Source: Methanothrix sp. (GTDB lineage: Archaea; Halobacteriota; Methanosarcinia; Methanotrichales; Methanotrichaceae). Taken from it: DNA of 19,230 bases. Under the pieces are notes generated by a model. That model saw only the letters and a list, made by a program, of their open reading frames with translations, was not told the DNA's origin and did no database searches. How positions within the stretch are numbered: position 1 is the stretch's first letter; each line of letters starts with the position of its first letter. Shown here one piece after another: positions 7,544-13,860 of this stretch. The stretch spans positions 1-19,230 of the forward strand of contig JAQTYS010000018.1 of assembly GCA_028688175.1 (NCBI GenBank), in the 5' to 3' direction. Position numbers and translations under genes: made by a program.

Positions 7544-8956
7544 TTAATCTTCGTCTTGCAAAATCAAATCCGGTTTCCATCCAGGTTTGCGAAGAGCGTG
7601 AATGATGATGGGAATTATGGTTATTAGGATAGTTCCGCCTAGCAGAAAGGTTACATATTCTGTAGAGGTTAAACTGCTTCCCGATATCTCGCTGGGCGGA
7701 AGCAGGGCTACGATAAACAGGAATGCCATGGCAATGAAGCCCCACCCACCTACCAACCATACGCCGGTTTTCCCGCCTGGTATCTTGAAAATACGCGGAA
7801 CATCTGGCTTGGAATACCGAAGTTTGATCAAAGAAGCATACATTAAGAGATACATCACAATGTAAACTAATGTGGTCAGGGCGAACAAGATCCAAAATGA
7901 ACTGTTGACTCCACCGGGTAGAAGTGCATACACTGCGCCCCAGAATGTGACGATAACTGCCTGCAAGATCATCATGTTTACGGGCATTCCATTCTCGTTC
8001 TCTTTTTGCAGGATTTTGGGCAGGTTGCCGTCTTTAGCGGTTATCAGAATGCCCCTAACTGGACCTACGATCCAAGAAGATGCCTGGCCGATTGCTCCTA
8101 TGGTTATCATAAGCGCTATTATGGTTGTTATTATTCCCAGTCCAAATATTGCCTCAAATGCCTGCATTATGCCGGCCATGAGGTTTAAGGTAGAGGCAGG
8201 AATAATAAGTCCAACGACAATGGAACCAATCACACTTACCACAGTCAGGACTATGCCCACAAGAAGAATGCCCAATGGATAATTTCGACCCACGTCTTTT
8301 ATCTCCTTTGCGTGAACTGCTGTCATTTCCACACCAATGAAGAGAAAGACGAAGGTAATCAGGAGCGCGATGTTGTTGATGTCCATGAGATTGGGAAAAA
8401 GATCGCTAAAGGCAGGGTGCAAGGTGAACTGGAGAGGATGAGTCCCGGAAAATATGCGCCAAAGTCCGCCGATTATTAGAATTGCAGCCGGGATCAATAC
8501 GCCGATCGAGACAAAGACGGTTGATATCCTGGCATATGTTTTAAGTCCTCGGAAGTTGAGGAATGTGAAAATCCACCACACAGCAGCAATGACCAGAAAT
8601 TCATATAATTTATTATTGGATAGAGCGGGATTAATTGCATAGGCGAACGTTGCCGCAACAAACGTCAAGACTCCTATAAATCCTATGGTCATCTGGAACC
8701 ACTGCAACCAGACGGCTGTAAATCCCCACCTCTGACCAAAAGCTTCCTTAACCCATACATAGACGCCGCCCGTTTGTGGCCATCCAGTTGCCATTTCAGC
8801 AGAAGCTAGAGAGACCGGAATCAAATAGAGTATGATGGCCGCAATCGAATAGGCAATCAACTGCCATTGCACCAATCCCATTGTCGGAAAATTTCGAATA
8901 CCCATAAGAGCCGCAAGCGTAACAAAAAAAAATCCCGTTAGGCCCATTTTATACAT
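7544..8956 (-). CDS. APC-superfamily amino-acid permease (glutamate/GABA antiporter-like), copy 1
   Basis: Protein of 470 residues, about 12 membrane segments, alignable end to end with the following gene. Shared blocks include W-P-Q-x-G-G-V-Y-V-W-V-K-E-A-F-G, R-W-G-F-T-A-V-W-L-Q-W-F-Q-M-T-I-G-F, E-M-T-A-x-H-A-K-E-I-K and L-L-P-G-G-V-N-x-S. These mark the APC superfamily, nearest to glutamate/GABA antiporter-type carriers. It acts in the cytoplasmic membrane; the transported amino acid or amine is unknown. It is the promoter-proximal gene of the pair. No ribosome binding site is evident before the ATG, but a TATA-like box sits about 29 bases upstream, consistent with a leaderless message. Confidence 0.87.
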   Translation of the reverse strand: MYKMGLTGFFFVTLAALMGIRNFPTMGLVQWQLIAYSIAAIILYLIPVSLASAEMATGWPQTGGVYVWVKEAFGQRWGFTAVWLQWFQMTIGFIGVLTFVAATFAYAINPALSNNKLYEFLVIAAVWWIFTFLNFRGLKTYARISTVFVSIGVLIPAAILIIGGLWRIFSGTHPLQFTLHPAFSDLFPNLMDINNIALLITFVFLFIGVEMTAVHAKEIKDVGRNYPLGILLVGIVLTVVSVIGSIVVGLIIPASTLNLMAGIMQAFEAIFGLGIITTIIALMITIGAIGQASSWIVGPVRGILITAKDGNLPKILQKENENGMPVNMMILQAVIVTFWGAVYALLPGGVNSSFWILFALTTLVYIVMYLLMYASLIKLRYSKPDVPRIFKIPGGKTGVWLVGGWGFIAMAFLFIVALLPPSEISGSSLTSTEYVTFLLGGTILITIIPIIIHALRKPGWKPDLILQDED

Positions 8957-8980
8957 AGTTCTTTGTTATTGGGACTATAC

Positions 8981-8990
8981 CTATTTATGG
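8981..8990 (-). promoter_or_regulatory. TATA-like box upstream of the permease pair
   Basis: Read on the minus strand the sequence is CCATAAATAG. Its centre is about 29 bases upstream of the permease ATG at 8956, typical BoxA spacing for a leaderless or very short-leader archaeal transcript. Confidence 0.4.
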
Positions 8991-9310
8991 ATTATGTAGT
9001 TTCAGCTTTTGAAAATGATTGCGATATCCTTCAACAAGTATTTATCAAGCTCCAGCATTAAATCGCCATAAAAAATTGAAGATATATGATAGCAAGAACT
9101 ATCTGAATATCAAGTGCAAGTAAGTTATTGCTAATGAAATATTATCTCAGATCCGCCTTTGATAGGAGATGAATAGCTCTACCCATAGCGGATGGAATGA
9201 TGCATAATTGGCTGCGATTAGCTCCTGCGGGAGGGCAGAAGGCATTTGCACAAGAATGAAACATTAATAAGGTCGGCCGGAATAGAATTAGACACGCGAT
9301 TAGAGGAGTC
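8991..9310. other. Gene-free stretch between permeases and TA region
   Basis: No convincing gene is visible in these 320 bases. The left two thirds is AT-rich and featureless. The right third contains the antitoxin-end/repeat relic listed separately at 9206-9235 and a GGTCGGCCGG stretch at about 9271-9280 that may be a further scrap of the GC-rich repeat. Confidence 0.5.
9206..9235 (+). repeat. Relic of an AbrB-antitoxin end joined to the start of the GC-rich repeat
   Basis: These 30 bases match 10711-10740 with only a few differences. They include the codons for the antitoxin end W-L-R, then the same junction into GCTCCTGCGGGAG (intact copy: GCTCCCGCGGGAG). After 9235 the similarity stops. 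The upstream bases 9190-9205 also resemble the antitoxin 3' end. It appears to be a decayed second copy of the antitoxin-repeat A junction. Confidence 0.6.
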
Positions 9311-9526
9311 ATGGGTCCAAAACAGAGCATCACTGAGCGCCTGGCCGGATCGATTCAGCTTGACGACCAGAAGCTGATTGATGAGATGTGGCAGAGCCAA
9401 AATTCTGGGAAAGGCGACTACAGCAAAGAGCGCTCTCATGTGTGCGATCTTTCAATTTACGAGATCTTTCAGGGAATCGAGAAAATGAAGAAAGAGAAAA
9501 CTGGTGGCTGCCAAGATGACCGATGA
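9311..9526 (+). CDS. Chimeric small antitoxin-like protein
   Basis: Protein of 71 residues that looks assembled from two antitoxin tails found elsewhere in the window. Residues about 6-26 (I-T-E-R-L-A-G-S-I-Q-L-D-D-Q-K-L-I-D-E) match the C-terminal tail of the AbrB-like antitoxins at 10503 and 11771. Residues about 33-60 (G-K-G-D-Y-S-K-E-R-S-H-V, then E-I-F-x-x-I-E-K) match the C-terminal half of the protein at 11302-11511. The AbrB DNA-binding head is absent. A GAGGAG lies just before the ATG, rather close to it. No toxin gene follows; instead it overlaps the DUF433 gene by 11 bases. It could be a functional orphan neutraliser or a recombination remnant kept open by chance. Confidence 0.6.
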   Translation: MGPKQSITERLAGSIQLDDQKLIDEMWQSQNSGKGDYSKERSHVCDLSIYEIFQGIEKMKKEKTGGCQDDR

Positions 9527-9887
9527 GATTGCAGATGACAAGGCCGCAGCTCGCAGGCAATCCAAGACTCGTCAGTTTTACGGCTTTGTGGGCGAGACCA
9601 ATTACAATGAGGCATTTATTGAAGAGCTATCTCGTGATTGTGAGGAGAGCGGCTATGAGGGCTGCGATATTCCCCTGCAGCGAGATGAGCGGATCGTCCT
9701 TGATTCCCGGATCGCGCACGGCAGGCCTGTTATACGAGGAACGCGGGTTACTGTGGCCGTCATTTTGGGCGCGCTGGCCGGAGGCATGCAGATCGATGAG
9801 ACGGCTCGAGAGTATGGGTTAGAGCAGGAAGATGTGCTGGCGGCGATCAGGTACGCAGCCAGGATCATCTCTCAAATAGCTATTTAA
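9516..9887 (+). CDS. DUF433-domain antitoxin with a borrowed AbrB-type tail
   Basis: Protein of 123 residues from the ATG at 9516 (GGTGG eight bases upstream); a GTG at 9504 is possible. The C-terminal half, about 57-120, is a DUF433 domain: R-I-A-H-G-R-P-V-I-R-G-T-R-V-T-V-A-V-I-L-G and then L-E-Q-E-D-V-L-A-A-I-R-Y-A-A. DUF433 proteins are usually antitoxins paired with a DUF5615 (PIN-like) toxin encoded just downstream. Here no such toxin follows, so it is an orphan in this window. Residues about 16-48 (K-T-R-Q-F-Y-G-F-V-G then F-I-E-E-L-S-R-D-C-E-E-S-G) closely resemble the C-terminal tail of the AbrB-type antitoxin at 12886-13107, an unexpected graft on the N-terminal side of DUF433. Confidence 0.75.
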   Translation: MTDEIADDKAAARRQSKTRQFYGFVGETNYNEAFIEELSRDCEESGYEGCDIPLQRDERIVLDSRIAHGRPVIRGTRVTVAVILGALAGGMQIDETAREYGLEQEDVLAAIRYAARIISQIAI

Positions 9888-9916
9888 TCCAGGCGGATGA
9901 ATTAAGAGATACAGTT

Positions 9917-10051
9917 ATGCAAGTGCAGATCGAATCCCCCCAGAAGAAGGAAGATAAGATGGGCAAAGGCCTCACGTCTGAGCAGTGCAGACATCTTGAA
10001 AAGAGCCTGAAAGAGAATGATGAGCTGATGAAGTGCCTGGCTGAGATGTGA
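9917..10051 (+). CDS. Possible 44-residue small protein
   Basis: A short frame starts at ATG 9917 and stops at 10049-10051. The product is charged and probably helical (Q-C-R-H-L-E-K-S-L-K-E-N-D near residues 23-35), with no recognised domain. It lies 29 bases after the DUF433 gene on the same strand, where a toxin would be expected, and ends three bases before the convergent Doc gene. No strong ribosome binding site is visible. It may be a chance frame. Confidence 0.3.
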   Translation: MQVQIESPQKKEDKMGKGLTSEQCRHLEKSLKENDELMKCLAEM

Positions 10052-10054
10052 GGA

Positions 10055-10414
10055 TCATGTCTCTAATGTATTTTCTCTGAGCCATTTTTCAATAGCATCG
10101 AGGTCGCAGTTGTATTGGGCAACTGTGCAGAGAACGCAGCAAATGCTTTCTTTGCTAGCAGATATGCAACGGCCGTTCATTCTCAGAATATTGTCTGCCA
10201 CTTGAAAGCCTGTTCTCTTCTGGCCGTCATTAAAGGGATGAAGAGCGATCAGATGAAGAGCAAGCGCGGCCTTTTTGAAGCGGTCTGGCTCATCATTGAT
10301 TCTGGCAACGAGATAATCGATGGTGCCCAGGCACAGGATGCCCGACAAGCCACCGTAGCGCTGGATGGTGATGTCGTGGATCTCGATTATCATCTCAGCG
10401 GTTAGCTTAATCAT
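10055..10414 (-). CDS. Doc/Fic-family death-on-curing toxin
   Basis: Protein of 119 residues. The Fic core is visible as H59-P-F-N-D-G-Q-K-R-T-G69, preceded by a hydrophobic helix (K-K-A-A-L-A-L-H-L-I-A-L). Doc enzymes phosphorylate elongation factor Tu in bacteria; related Fic proteins AMPylate targets. The length matches Doc. The start is placed at 10414 because GGAGAT lies eight bases upstream and the protein then opens like other Doc proteins; the frame is open further upstream but that extension is not family-like. The Asn of the usual G-N-K-R is Gln here (Q65). No Phd antitoxin precedes it on its own strand; the nearest candidate partner is the divergent AbrB-like gene at 10503, 88 bases away. 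Confidence 0.85.
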   Translation of the reverse strand: MIKLTAEMIIEIHDITIQRYGGLSGILCLGTIDYLVARINDEPDRFKKAALALHLIALHPFNDGQKRTGFQVADNILRMNGRCISASKESICCVLCTVAQYNCDLDAIEKWLRENTLET

Positions 10415-10502
10415 TGGGCAGGATCTCCAGCGGGTGTGAATATAATTGCATTGGCGGAGAACATATTGGTTTCGATTGAGAAATAACTGGCAGGTGACCG
10501 AT

Positions 10503-10724
10503 TTGGAGGTTGTGATTCGAAAAGGTGGATTGTTAGAGCTTCCCAGCTCAATATTATCTGAGATAGGTCTTTGTGAAGGGAAACGAGTAGCTCTAAGCGT
10601 AAAAGATGGAGAGATACATATCAAGCCGTTAAAGAGCCTCACTGAGCAGCTCATTGGTTCGATCAAATTAGATGATCAAAAACTGATCGAAGAGATAATT
10701 GAATCAGATGATTGGCTGCGATAA
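10503..10724 (+). CDS. AbrB/MazE-like antitoxin without a same-strand toxin
   Basis: Protein of 73 residues. The N-terminal half has the swapped-hairpin AbrB pattern (R-K-G-G-L-L-E-L-P-S-S-I-L, then G-x-R-V-A-L-S-V-K-D-G-E-I), a DNA-binding domain that normally autoregulates a TA operon. The tail (L-I-G-S-I-K-L-D-D-Q-K-L-I-E-E) is the toxin-contact region shared with the protein at 11771. The start is read as TTG 10503 because AGGTGA lies five bases upstream, the same architecture as GGTGA-ATG before the gene at 11771; longer upstream starts have no such support. Compared with 11771, the stop used there (TGA) is CGA here, and the overlapping GTG start of the downstream PIN gene is gone. The GC-rich repeat A begins at the next base. 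It is either an orphan or the partner of the divergent Doc. Confidence 0.8.
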   Translation: MEVVIRKGGLLELPSSILSEIGLCEGKRVALSVKDGEIHIKPLKSLTEQLIGSIKLDDQKLIEEIIESDDWLR

Positions 10725-10800
10725 GCTCCCGCGGGAGCGCGCTTGCTGGCGTGCGGGCGCGTGCCTGGGGCGGCGTGGGCAGCCCGGCGGCAGGTCGGGC
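10725..10800 (+). repeat. GC-rich dispersed repeat, copy A (short)
   Basis: Starts directly after the antitoxin stop with a perfect 14-base palindrome (10725-10738), then the shared core GGCGTGCGGGCGCGTGCC and GGGCAGCCCGGCGGC, ending with GGTCGGGC. It lacks the middle block present in B-E. All copies share the same orientation. It is much richer in G and C than the flanking genes and is probably non-coding. Confidence 0.85.
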
Positions 10801-10877
10801 ATAAGTGAAAAGATTTATTGTCCATGAGGTCTTCTATCCAAAAGCAGTGTGTGTTGAATATTAATGATTATGGTTAT

Positions 10878-11312
10878 ATGAAAATATATATGGACGTCTG
10901 TTGTTTGTGCAGGCCCTTTGATGATCGGACACAGGATCGAATTCGGATTGAATCCGAAGCAGTTTTGACTATCCTGAGCAGATGCAATGAGGACTGGACT
11001 ATGGTCGGAAGTGATGCGATTGATTTTGAAATATCTGCCATGATGGATCAAAAGAAAAGGACTGATGTTTTTGTACTGGCATCCCTTGCCAAAGAAAAGA
11101 TAGCGACAGACGAGATAATCATCAAAAGGGCATCAGAACTTGAAAAACTTGGTTTTAAAACTATGGACGCTGCACACATTTCATACGCAGAAAGTGCTGC
11201 GGATATCATGTTGACGGCTGATGACGATATACTAAGAAATGCAAGAAGAAAACGAAATCAGATAGATATCGAAATAGAGAATCCTGTGAGGTGGCTGATA
11301 AATGTCCTCTAA
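10878..11312 (+). CDS. PIN-domain toxin (VapC-like), toxin-first module
   Basis: Protein of 144 residues from ATG 10878, where the protein opens M-K-I-Y-M-D like other PIN enzymes; an upstream in-frame ATG at 10824 or earlier would add an unconserved leader. PIN domains are Mg2+-dependent ribonucleases. The acidic set is visible: Asp6 (Y-M-D-V-C-C), Glu51 (D-F-E-I-S), Asp97 (M-D-A-A-H-I) and Asp115/116 (L-T-A-D-D-D). The C-terminal I-E-N-P-V-R-W-L is typical of this PIN subfamily. Gene order is inverted relative to classical VapBC: the toxin comes first and its last 11 bases overlap the partner at 11302. It sits between GC-rich repeats A and B. Confidence 0.85.
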   Translation: MKIYMDVCCLCRPFDDRTQDRIRIESEAVLTILSRCNEDWTMVGSDAIDFEISAMMDQKKRTDVFVLASLAKEKIATDEIIIKRASELEKLGFKTMDAAHISYAESAADIMLTADDDILRNARRKRNQIDIEIENPVRWLINVL

Positions 11313-11511
11313 AATTGATGTCAGAAGCACAGAGGAGATCCGAAAACTCGGAATTGAAGCCCTAGCTGAAGCCCTCGGGCCGGTGGATGCCGTTCGCTTT
11401 CTGCAAAGCTTCGACTTGGGGAGAGGCGATTATACAAAGGAACGCTCTCATGTGCTTGATTTAACACTAGATGAAATCTTCAAGGACATCGAAAAGCAAA
11501 AACGCAATTGA
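11302..11511 (+). CDS. Probable antitoxin partner of the upstream PIN protein
   Basis: Protein of 69 residues overlapping the toxin gene by 11 bases; GAGGTG lies about ten bases before the ATG. The sequence has an N-terminal helix with E-A-L-G-P-V-D-A-V-R-F-L-Q-S-F followed by G-R-G-D-Y-T-K-E-R-S-H-V-L and an E-I-F-K-D-I-E-K end. I recall similar small proteins beside PIN-domain genes in other prokaryotes, including cyanobacteria, but cannot name a family with certainty. It has no recognisable DNA-binding domain. The C-terminal half recurs in the chimeric protein at 9311-9526. Antitoxin function is inferred from size, overlap and neighbour. Confidence 0.75.
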   Translation: MSSKIDVRSTEEIRKLGIEALAEALGPVDAVRFLQSFDLGRGDYTKERSHVLDLTLDEIFKDIEKQKRN

Positions 11512-11591
11512 CATCTGAAACTGAGACCCTCTCGGTTTTTGCTCGGGTTCTCGGCTGTGCAAGGCATTAGCTTACAGATTAGATGACTCAA

Positions 11592-11710
11592 CGGCCCCTC
11601 GCCCACCCGCGGGAGCGCGCTGGCGTGCGGGCGCGTGCCTGGGGGCGGCGGGGCAGCCCGGCGGCGGAAATCCGGGGGGCGGGGGAAGGACGTGGTCGGG
11701 CCTTGCCCCT
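11592..11710 (+). repeat. GC-rich dispersed repeat, copy B
   Basis: Begins with CCCACCCGCGGGAGCGCGC and continues through GGCGTGCGGGCGCGTGCC, GGCAGCCCGGCGGCGGAAAT, a G-run, and ends near GTGGTCGGGCC. It lies about 80 bases after the PIN/antitoxin pair and about 60 bases before the next antitoxin. It is nearly identical to copy D over the first 100 bases. Confidence 0.9.
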
Positions 11711-11770
11711 CATTGATTAGGAAATCTATTTTTAGATGCCAACCATAATAGTAAAATCGTGGTGAGATTA

Positions 11771-11989
11771 ATGGAAGTTCTTGTTAAGAAAGGCGGGATA
11801 ATTGAGATTCCTAATTCCGTTATGGCCGAGTTGGGCATAAGTGAGGGGAGAAAATTATTTCTGAATGTGAAAGATGGAAAGATACTCATCAATCCTGCCA
11901 AGAACATTGCAGAGAGATTAGCAGGTTCAATAGCACTGGATGATGTAGAGCTCATTGATGAAATTGTCGAATCTGAGGATTGGCTGTGA
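11771..11989 (+). CDS. AbrB/MazE-like antitoxin of a VapBC-type operon
   Basis: Protein of 72 residues, start ATG 11771 with GGTGA five bases upstream (a GTG at 11759 would place the ribosome binding site inside the gene). AbrB/MazE-type head: K-K-G-G-I-I-E-I-P-N-S-V-M-A-E-L-G and L-N-V-K-D-G-K-I. Tail: I-A-E-R-L-A-G-S-I-A-L-D-D then E-S-E-D-W-L. The antitoxin would bind the PIN toxin through its tail and repress the operon through its head. Its TGA overlaps the toxin's GTG (GTGA, 11986-11989). It is closely related to the protein at 10503, so the two modules share ancestry. Confidence 0.87.
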   Translation: MEVLVKKGGIIEIPNSVMAELGISEGRKLFLNVKDGKILINPAKNIAERLAGSIALDDVELIDEIVESEDWL

Positions 11990-12492
11990 TAAATCCCCTG
12001 GAAGCACTACCTTTATCTTCTGAGGTGTTTATTGATGCAAATATATTTTTATATCATATAATGAGGCGTCCCAAGTTCTTCCTGCCGTGCCATGAATTTT
12101 TTACTGCAATTGAATCAGGGGCATATAATGGATTTACATCAACTCTTGTGCTCAATGAGGTGCTTCACAAACTAATTCTCGCTGAAGCCACAAATACCTA
12201 TGGTCTGCGTTCAGAGCATGATGCAGCGAATGTATTGAAGCAAGATCCTGCGAAAATCAGGGGACTCTCTCAGGTCTGGAAGACCTATTCTGATATCAAG
12301 GAATATCCAATCATAATTTGTAGTTGCGATGAGTCCGTGATTGACATGGCAGTCGATCTCTCAAATAAATATGGGCTCTTAATATCCGATGCTACTCACC
12401 TGGCGGTTATAAAATCGGAAGGCATTTCCAATTTTGCTACTAATGACGCCGATTTTCAGCGACTAAATGAAATTGAAATCTATAAACCATGA
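11986..12492 (+). CDS. PIN-domain ribonuclease toxin (VapC-type)
   Basis: Protein of 168 residues from GTG 11986, chosen for the 4-base overlap with the antitoxin stop and GAGG seven bases upstream; a TTG at 11980 is the alternative. PIN acidic residues: Asp17 (F-I-D-A-N-I-F), Glu58 (L-N-E-V-L-H-K), Asp135 (I-S-D-A-T-H-L-A) and Asp154 (A-T-N-D-A-D-F). It would cleave RNA when not bound by antitoxin. Its length and the spacing of these residues match the PIN at 13104. Base composition is more AT-rich than the housekeeping genes. Repeat C follows about 56 bases after the stop. Confidence 0.88.
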   Translation: MINPLEALPLSSEVFIDANIFLYHIMRRPKFFLPCHEFFTAIESGAYNGFTSTLVLNEVLHKLILAEATNTYGLRSEHDAANVLKQDPAKIRGLSQVWKTYSDIKEYPIIICSCDESVIDMAVDLSNKYGLLISDATHLAVIKSEGISNFATNDADFQRLNEIEIYKP

Positions 12493-12548
12493 ATGAAAAG
12501 AGCGGGACGAGCTGTCTGATCTTCCCATCAATAAATTAGGCAATTGCC

Positions 12549-12695
12549 CCGTTGGCCCTCCGCCCACCCGCGGGTGCGCTTGCAGGCGTGCGGGCGCGTG
12601 CCTGGGCAGTCCGGCGGCGGAGATCCGGGGGGTGGGGGAAGGGCGCGGTCGGGCCCCTGCTGGGGGAGCGCCGCCGTGGCGGAGACGGCCCGAGG
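12549..12695 (+). repeat. GC-rich dispersed repeat, copy C
   Basis: Contains a perfect 12-base palindrome at 12565-12576 (CACCCGCGGGTG), the common core, a G-run block, GGTCGGGCCCCTGC, and a 3' arm ending GACGGCCCGAGG. TCGGGCC and GGCCCGA form an inverted repeat around a small internal hairpin (CCGCCGTGGCGG), so the 3' half can fold. GC-rich sequence continues to about 12760. No conserved reading frame is shared with other copies. Confidence 0.9.
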
Positions 12696-12885
12696 CCAAG
12701 CCACATGGGCAAGGGCGCTGGACCTGGAGACGCTGGCAAGGGAGGCAGGTGGAACAGATGGCTGCCAAAGCGTGATGCGATGGATTTGTTGTCCGAAACG
12801 TGAACGCGACCAGAATCGTTAGGGGCAAGAATTTGTCAGGATGACCAGAAATCATTAAAAGAAGGAGTGCAATAGTACTGATAAC

Positions 12886-13107
12886 ATGACTGAAGCCGTA
12901 ATGGTTGATGGTGGTCTCCTTATTCCAAAGAGCCTTCTAACGAAGCTTGGCACAGAAAATCTCGAAGTATTGACCAGAGGTCGCGAGATTGTGATCAGGC
13001 CAAAAACCAAGACCCGGCAGTATTATGGTTTCATGGGGATCACCAAATATGATGAAAAGCTCATCAAAGAGCTAGAGCATGATTGGGAAGAGAGTGGCAG
13101 GGATTGA
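12886..13107 (+). CDS. AbrB-type antitoxin of a second VapBC-type operon
   Basis: Protein of 73 residues. The head (residues 3-40) reads V-D-G-G-L-L-I-P-K-S-L-L-T-K-L-G and G-R-E-I-V-I-R-P-K, an AbrB-like fold different from the 10503/11771 type. The tail (41-73) holds K-T-R-Q-Y-Y-G-F-M-G and L-I-K-E-L-E-H-D-W-E-E-S-G and recurs in the DUF433 protein at 9516. The start is ATG 12886; an ATG at 12901 is the alternative. The only strong GGAG lies about 18 bases upstream, so translation may be weak. Its TGA overlaps the TTG of the toxin (TTGA, 13104-13107). Confidence 0.83.
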   Translation: MTEAVMVDGGLLIPKSLLTKLGTENLEVLTRGREIVIRPKTKTRQYYGFMGITKYDEKLIKELEHDWEESGRD

Positions 13108-13610
13108 ATCTATCTGAGTATTCTTCTCAACATCCTATTTTCATCGACGCCAATATATTTCTTGACTACGCGCTTCCCAACATTGAATTTAGCAGAGCCG
13201 CCTCCGATTTCTTAGAGCGAGTCGAGCTGCAAGATATATTTGCCATCACAACACCAGCCGTCCTAAACGAGGTATCTTATATTCTGCTCCTTCAAAGGGG
13301 AATGGCGATTTTAGATATCGAAAATAGAGATACTGTGAGGAACAAGATAAAGGCAAATGGTCATTTTGCCCATCTGTGCTATGATGCGGTCGATACGTTC
13401 AATGAGTTTATCAGCGGTCTTGACGGCTTGAAATTGATCCCGGTTCAACCAGAGGATTATTTGCTTGCGTCCGATCTGGGAAGGGCTTACAATTTGCTGC
13501 CAATCGATGCACTCCATCTATCTGCAATGAGGCGGGCCCATATCGGGGATATCGCCAGCAGAGATCGGGATTTTGAGCAAGTGGATGGAATCGTGATCTG
13601 GAGTCCGTAA
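13104..13610 (+). CDS. PIN-domain ribonuclease toxin (VapC-type)
   Basis: Protein of 168 residues from TTG 13104, chosen for the 4-base TTGA overlap with the antitoxin; a TTG at 13083 would add seven residues. PIN residues: Asp15 (F-I-D-A-N-I-F), Glu56 (L-N-E-V-S-Y-I), Asp135 (P-I-D-A-L-H-L-S) and Asp154 (A-S-R-D-R-D-F). It is a remote paralogue of the PIN at 11986, of equal length. The rare start codon could keep toxin synthesis below that of the antitoxin. GC-rich sequence starts within ten bases of its stop and leads into repeat D. Confidence 0.87.
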   Translation: MNLSEYSSQHPIFIDANIFLDYALPNIEFSRAASDFLERVELQDIFAITTPAVLNEVSYILLLQRGMAILDIENRDTVRNKIKANGHFAHLCYDAVDTFNEFISGLDGLKLIPVQPEDYLLASDLGRAYNLLPIDALHLSAMRRAHIGDIASRDRDFEQVDGIVIWSP

Positions 13611-13646
13611 TTGGCACAACTCCCGGGTCCCGGCGGAGGATGCCCG

Positions 13647-13775
13647 TTTGCCCACCCGCGGGAGCGCGCTGGCGGGCGGGCGCGTGCCTGGGGCGGCGGG
13701 GCAGCCCAGCGGCGGAAATCCGGGGCGCGGGGGAAGGGCGCGGTCGGGCACTTGCCTAGGGGAAGGCTGCCCGCT
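13647..13775 (+). repeat. GC-rich dispersed repeat, copy D
   Basis: Nearly the same as copy B in its first 100 bases: CCCACCCGCGGGAGCGCGC, GGCGCGTGCCTGGGGCGG, GGCGGAAATCCGGGG, GGGCGCGGTCGGGC. In 13661-13720, 50 of 60 bases are G or C. Less similar GC-rich sequence extends on both sides (about 13620-13860). Confidence 0.9.
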
Positions 13776-13860
13776 TGGGAGGGCCTGCCGTCGGTGGGCG
13801 GCAAATAAGGCTGGGCCTTTTGAGCCCTGAAATCTGGAGGGCCGGGAAAAGGATCGCAGC

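Noticed and set aside
12544..12822. Open frames on both strands through GC-rich repeat C, rich in Arg, Gly, Pro and Ala
   Set aside because: The frames are by-products of high GC content. Other copies of the repeat shift frame by small indels, so no protein is conserved.
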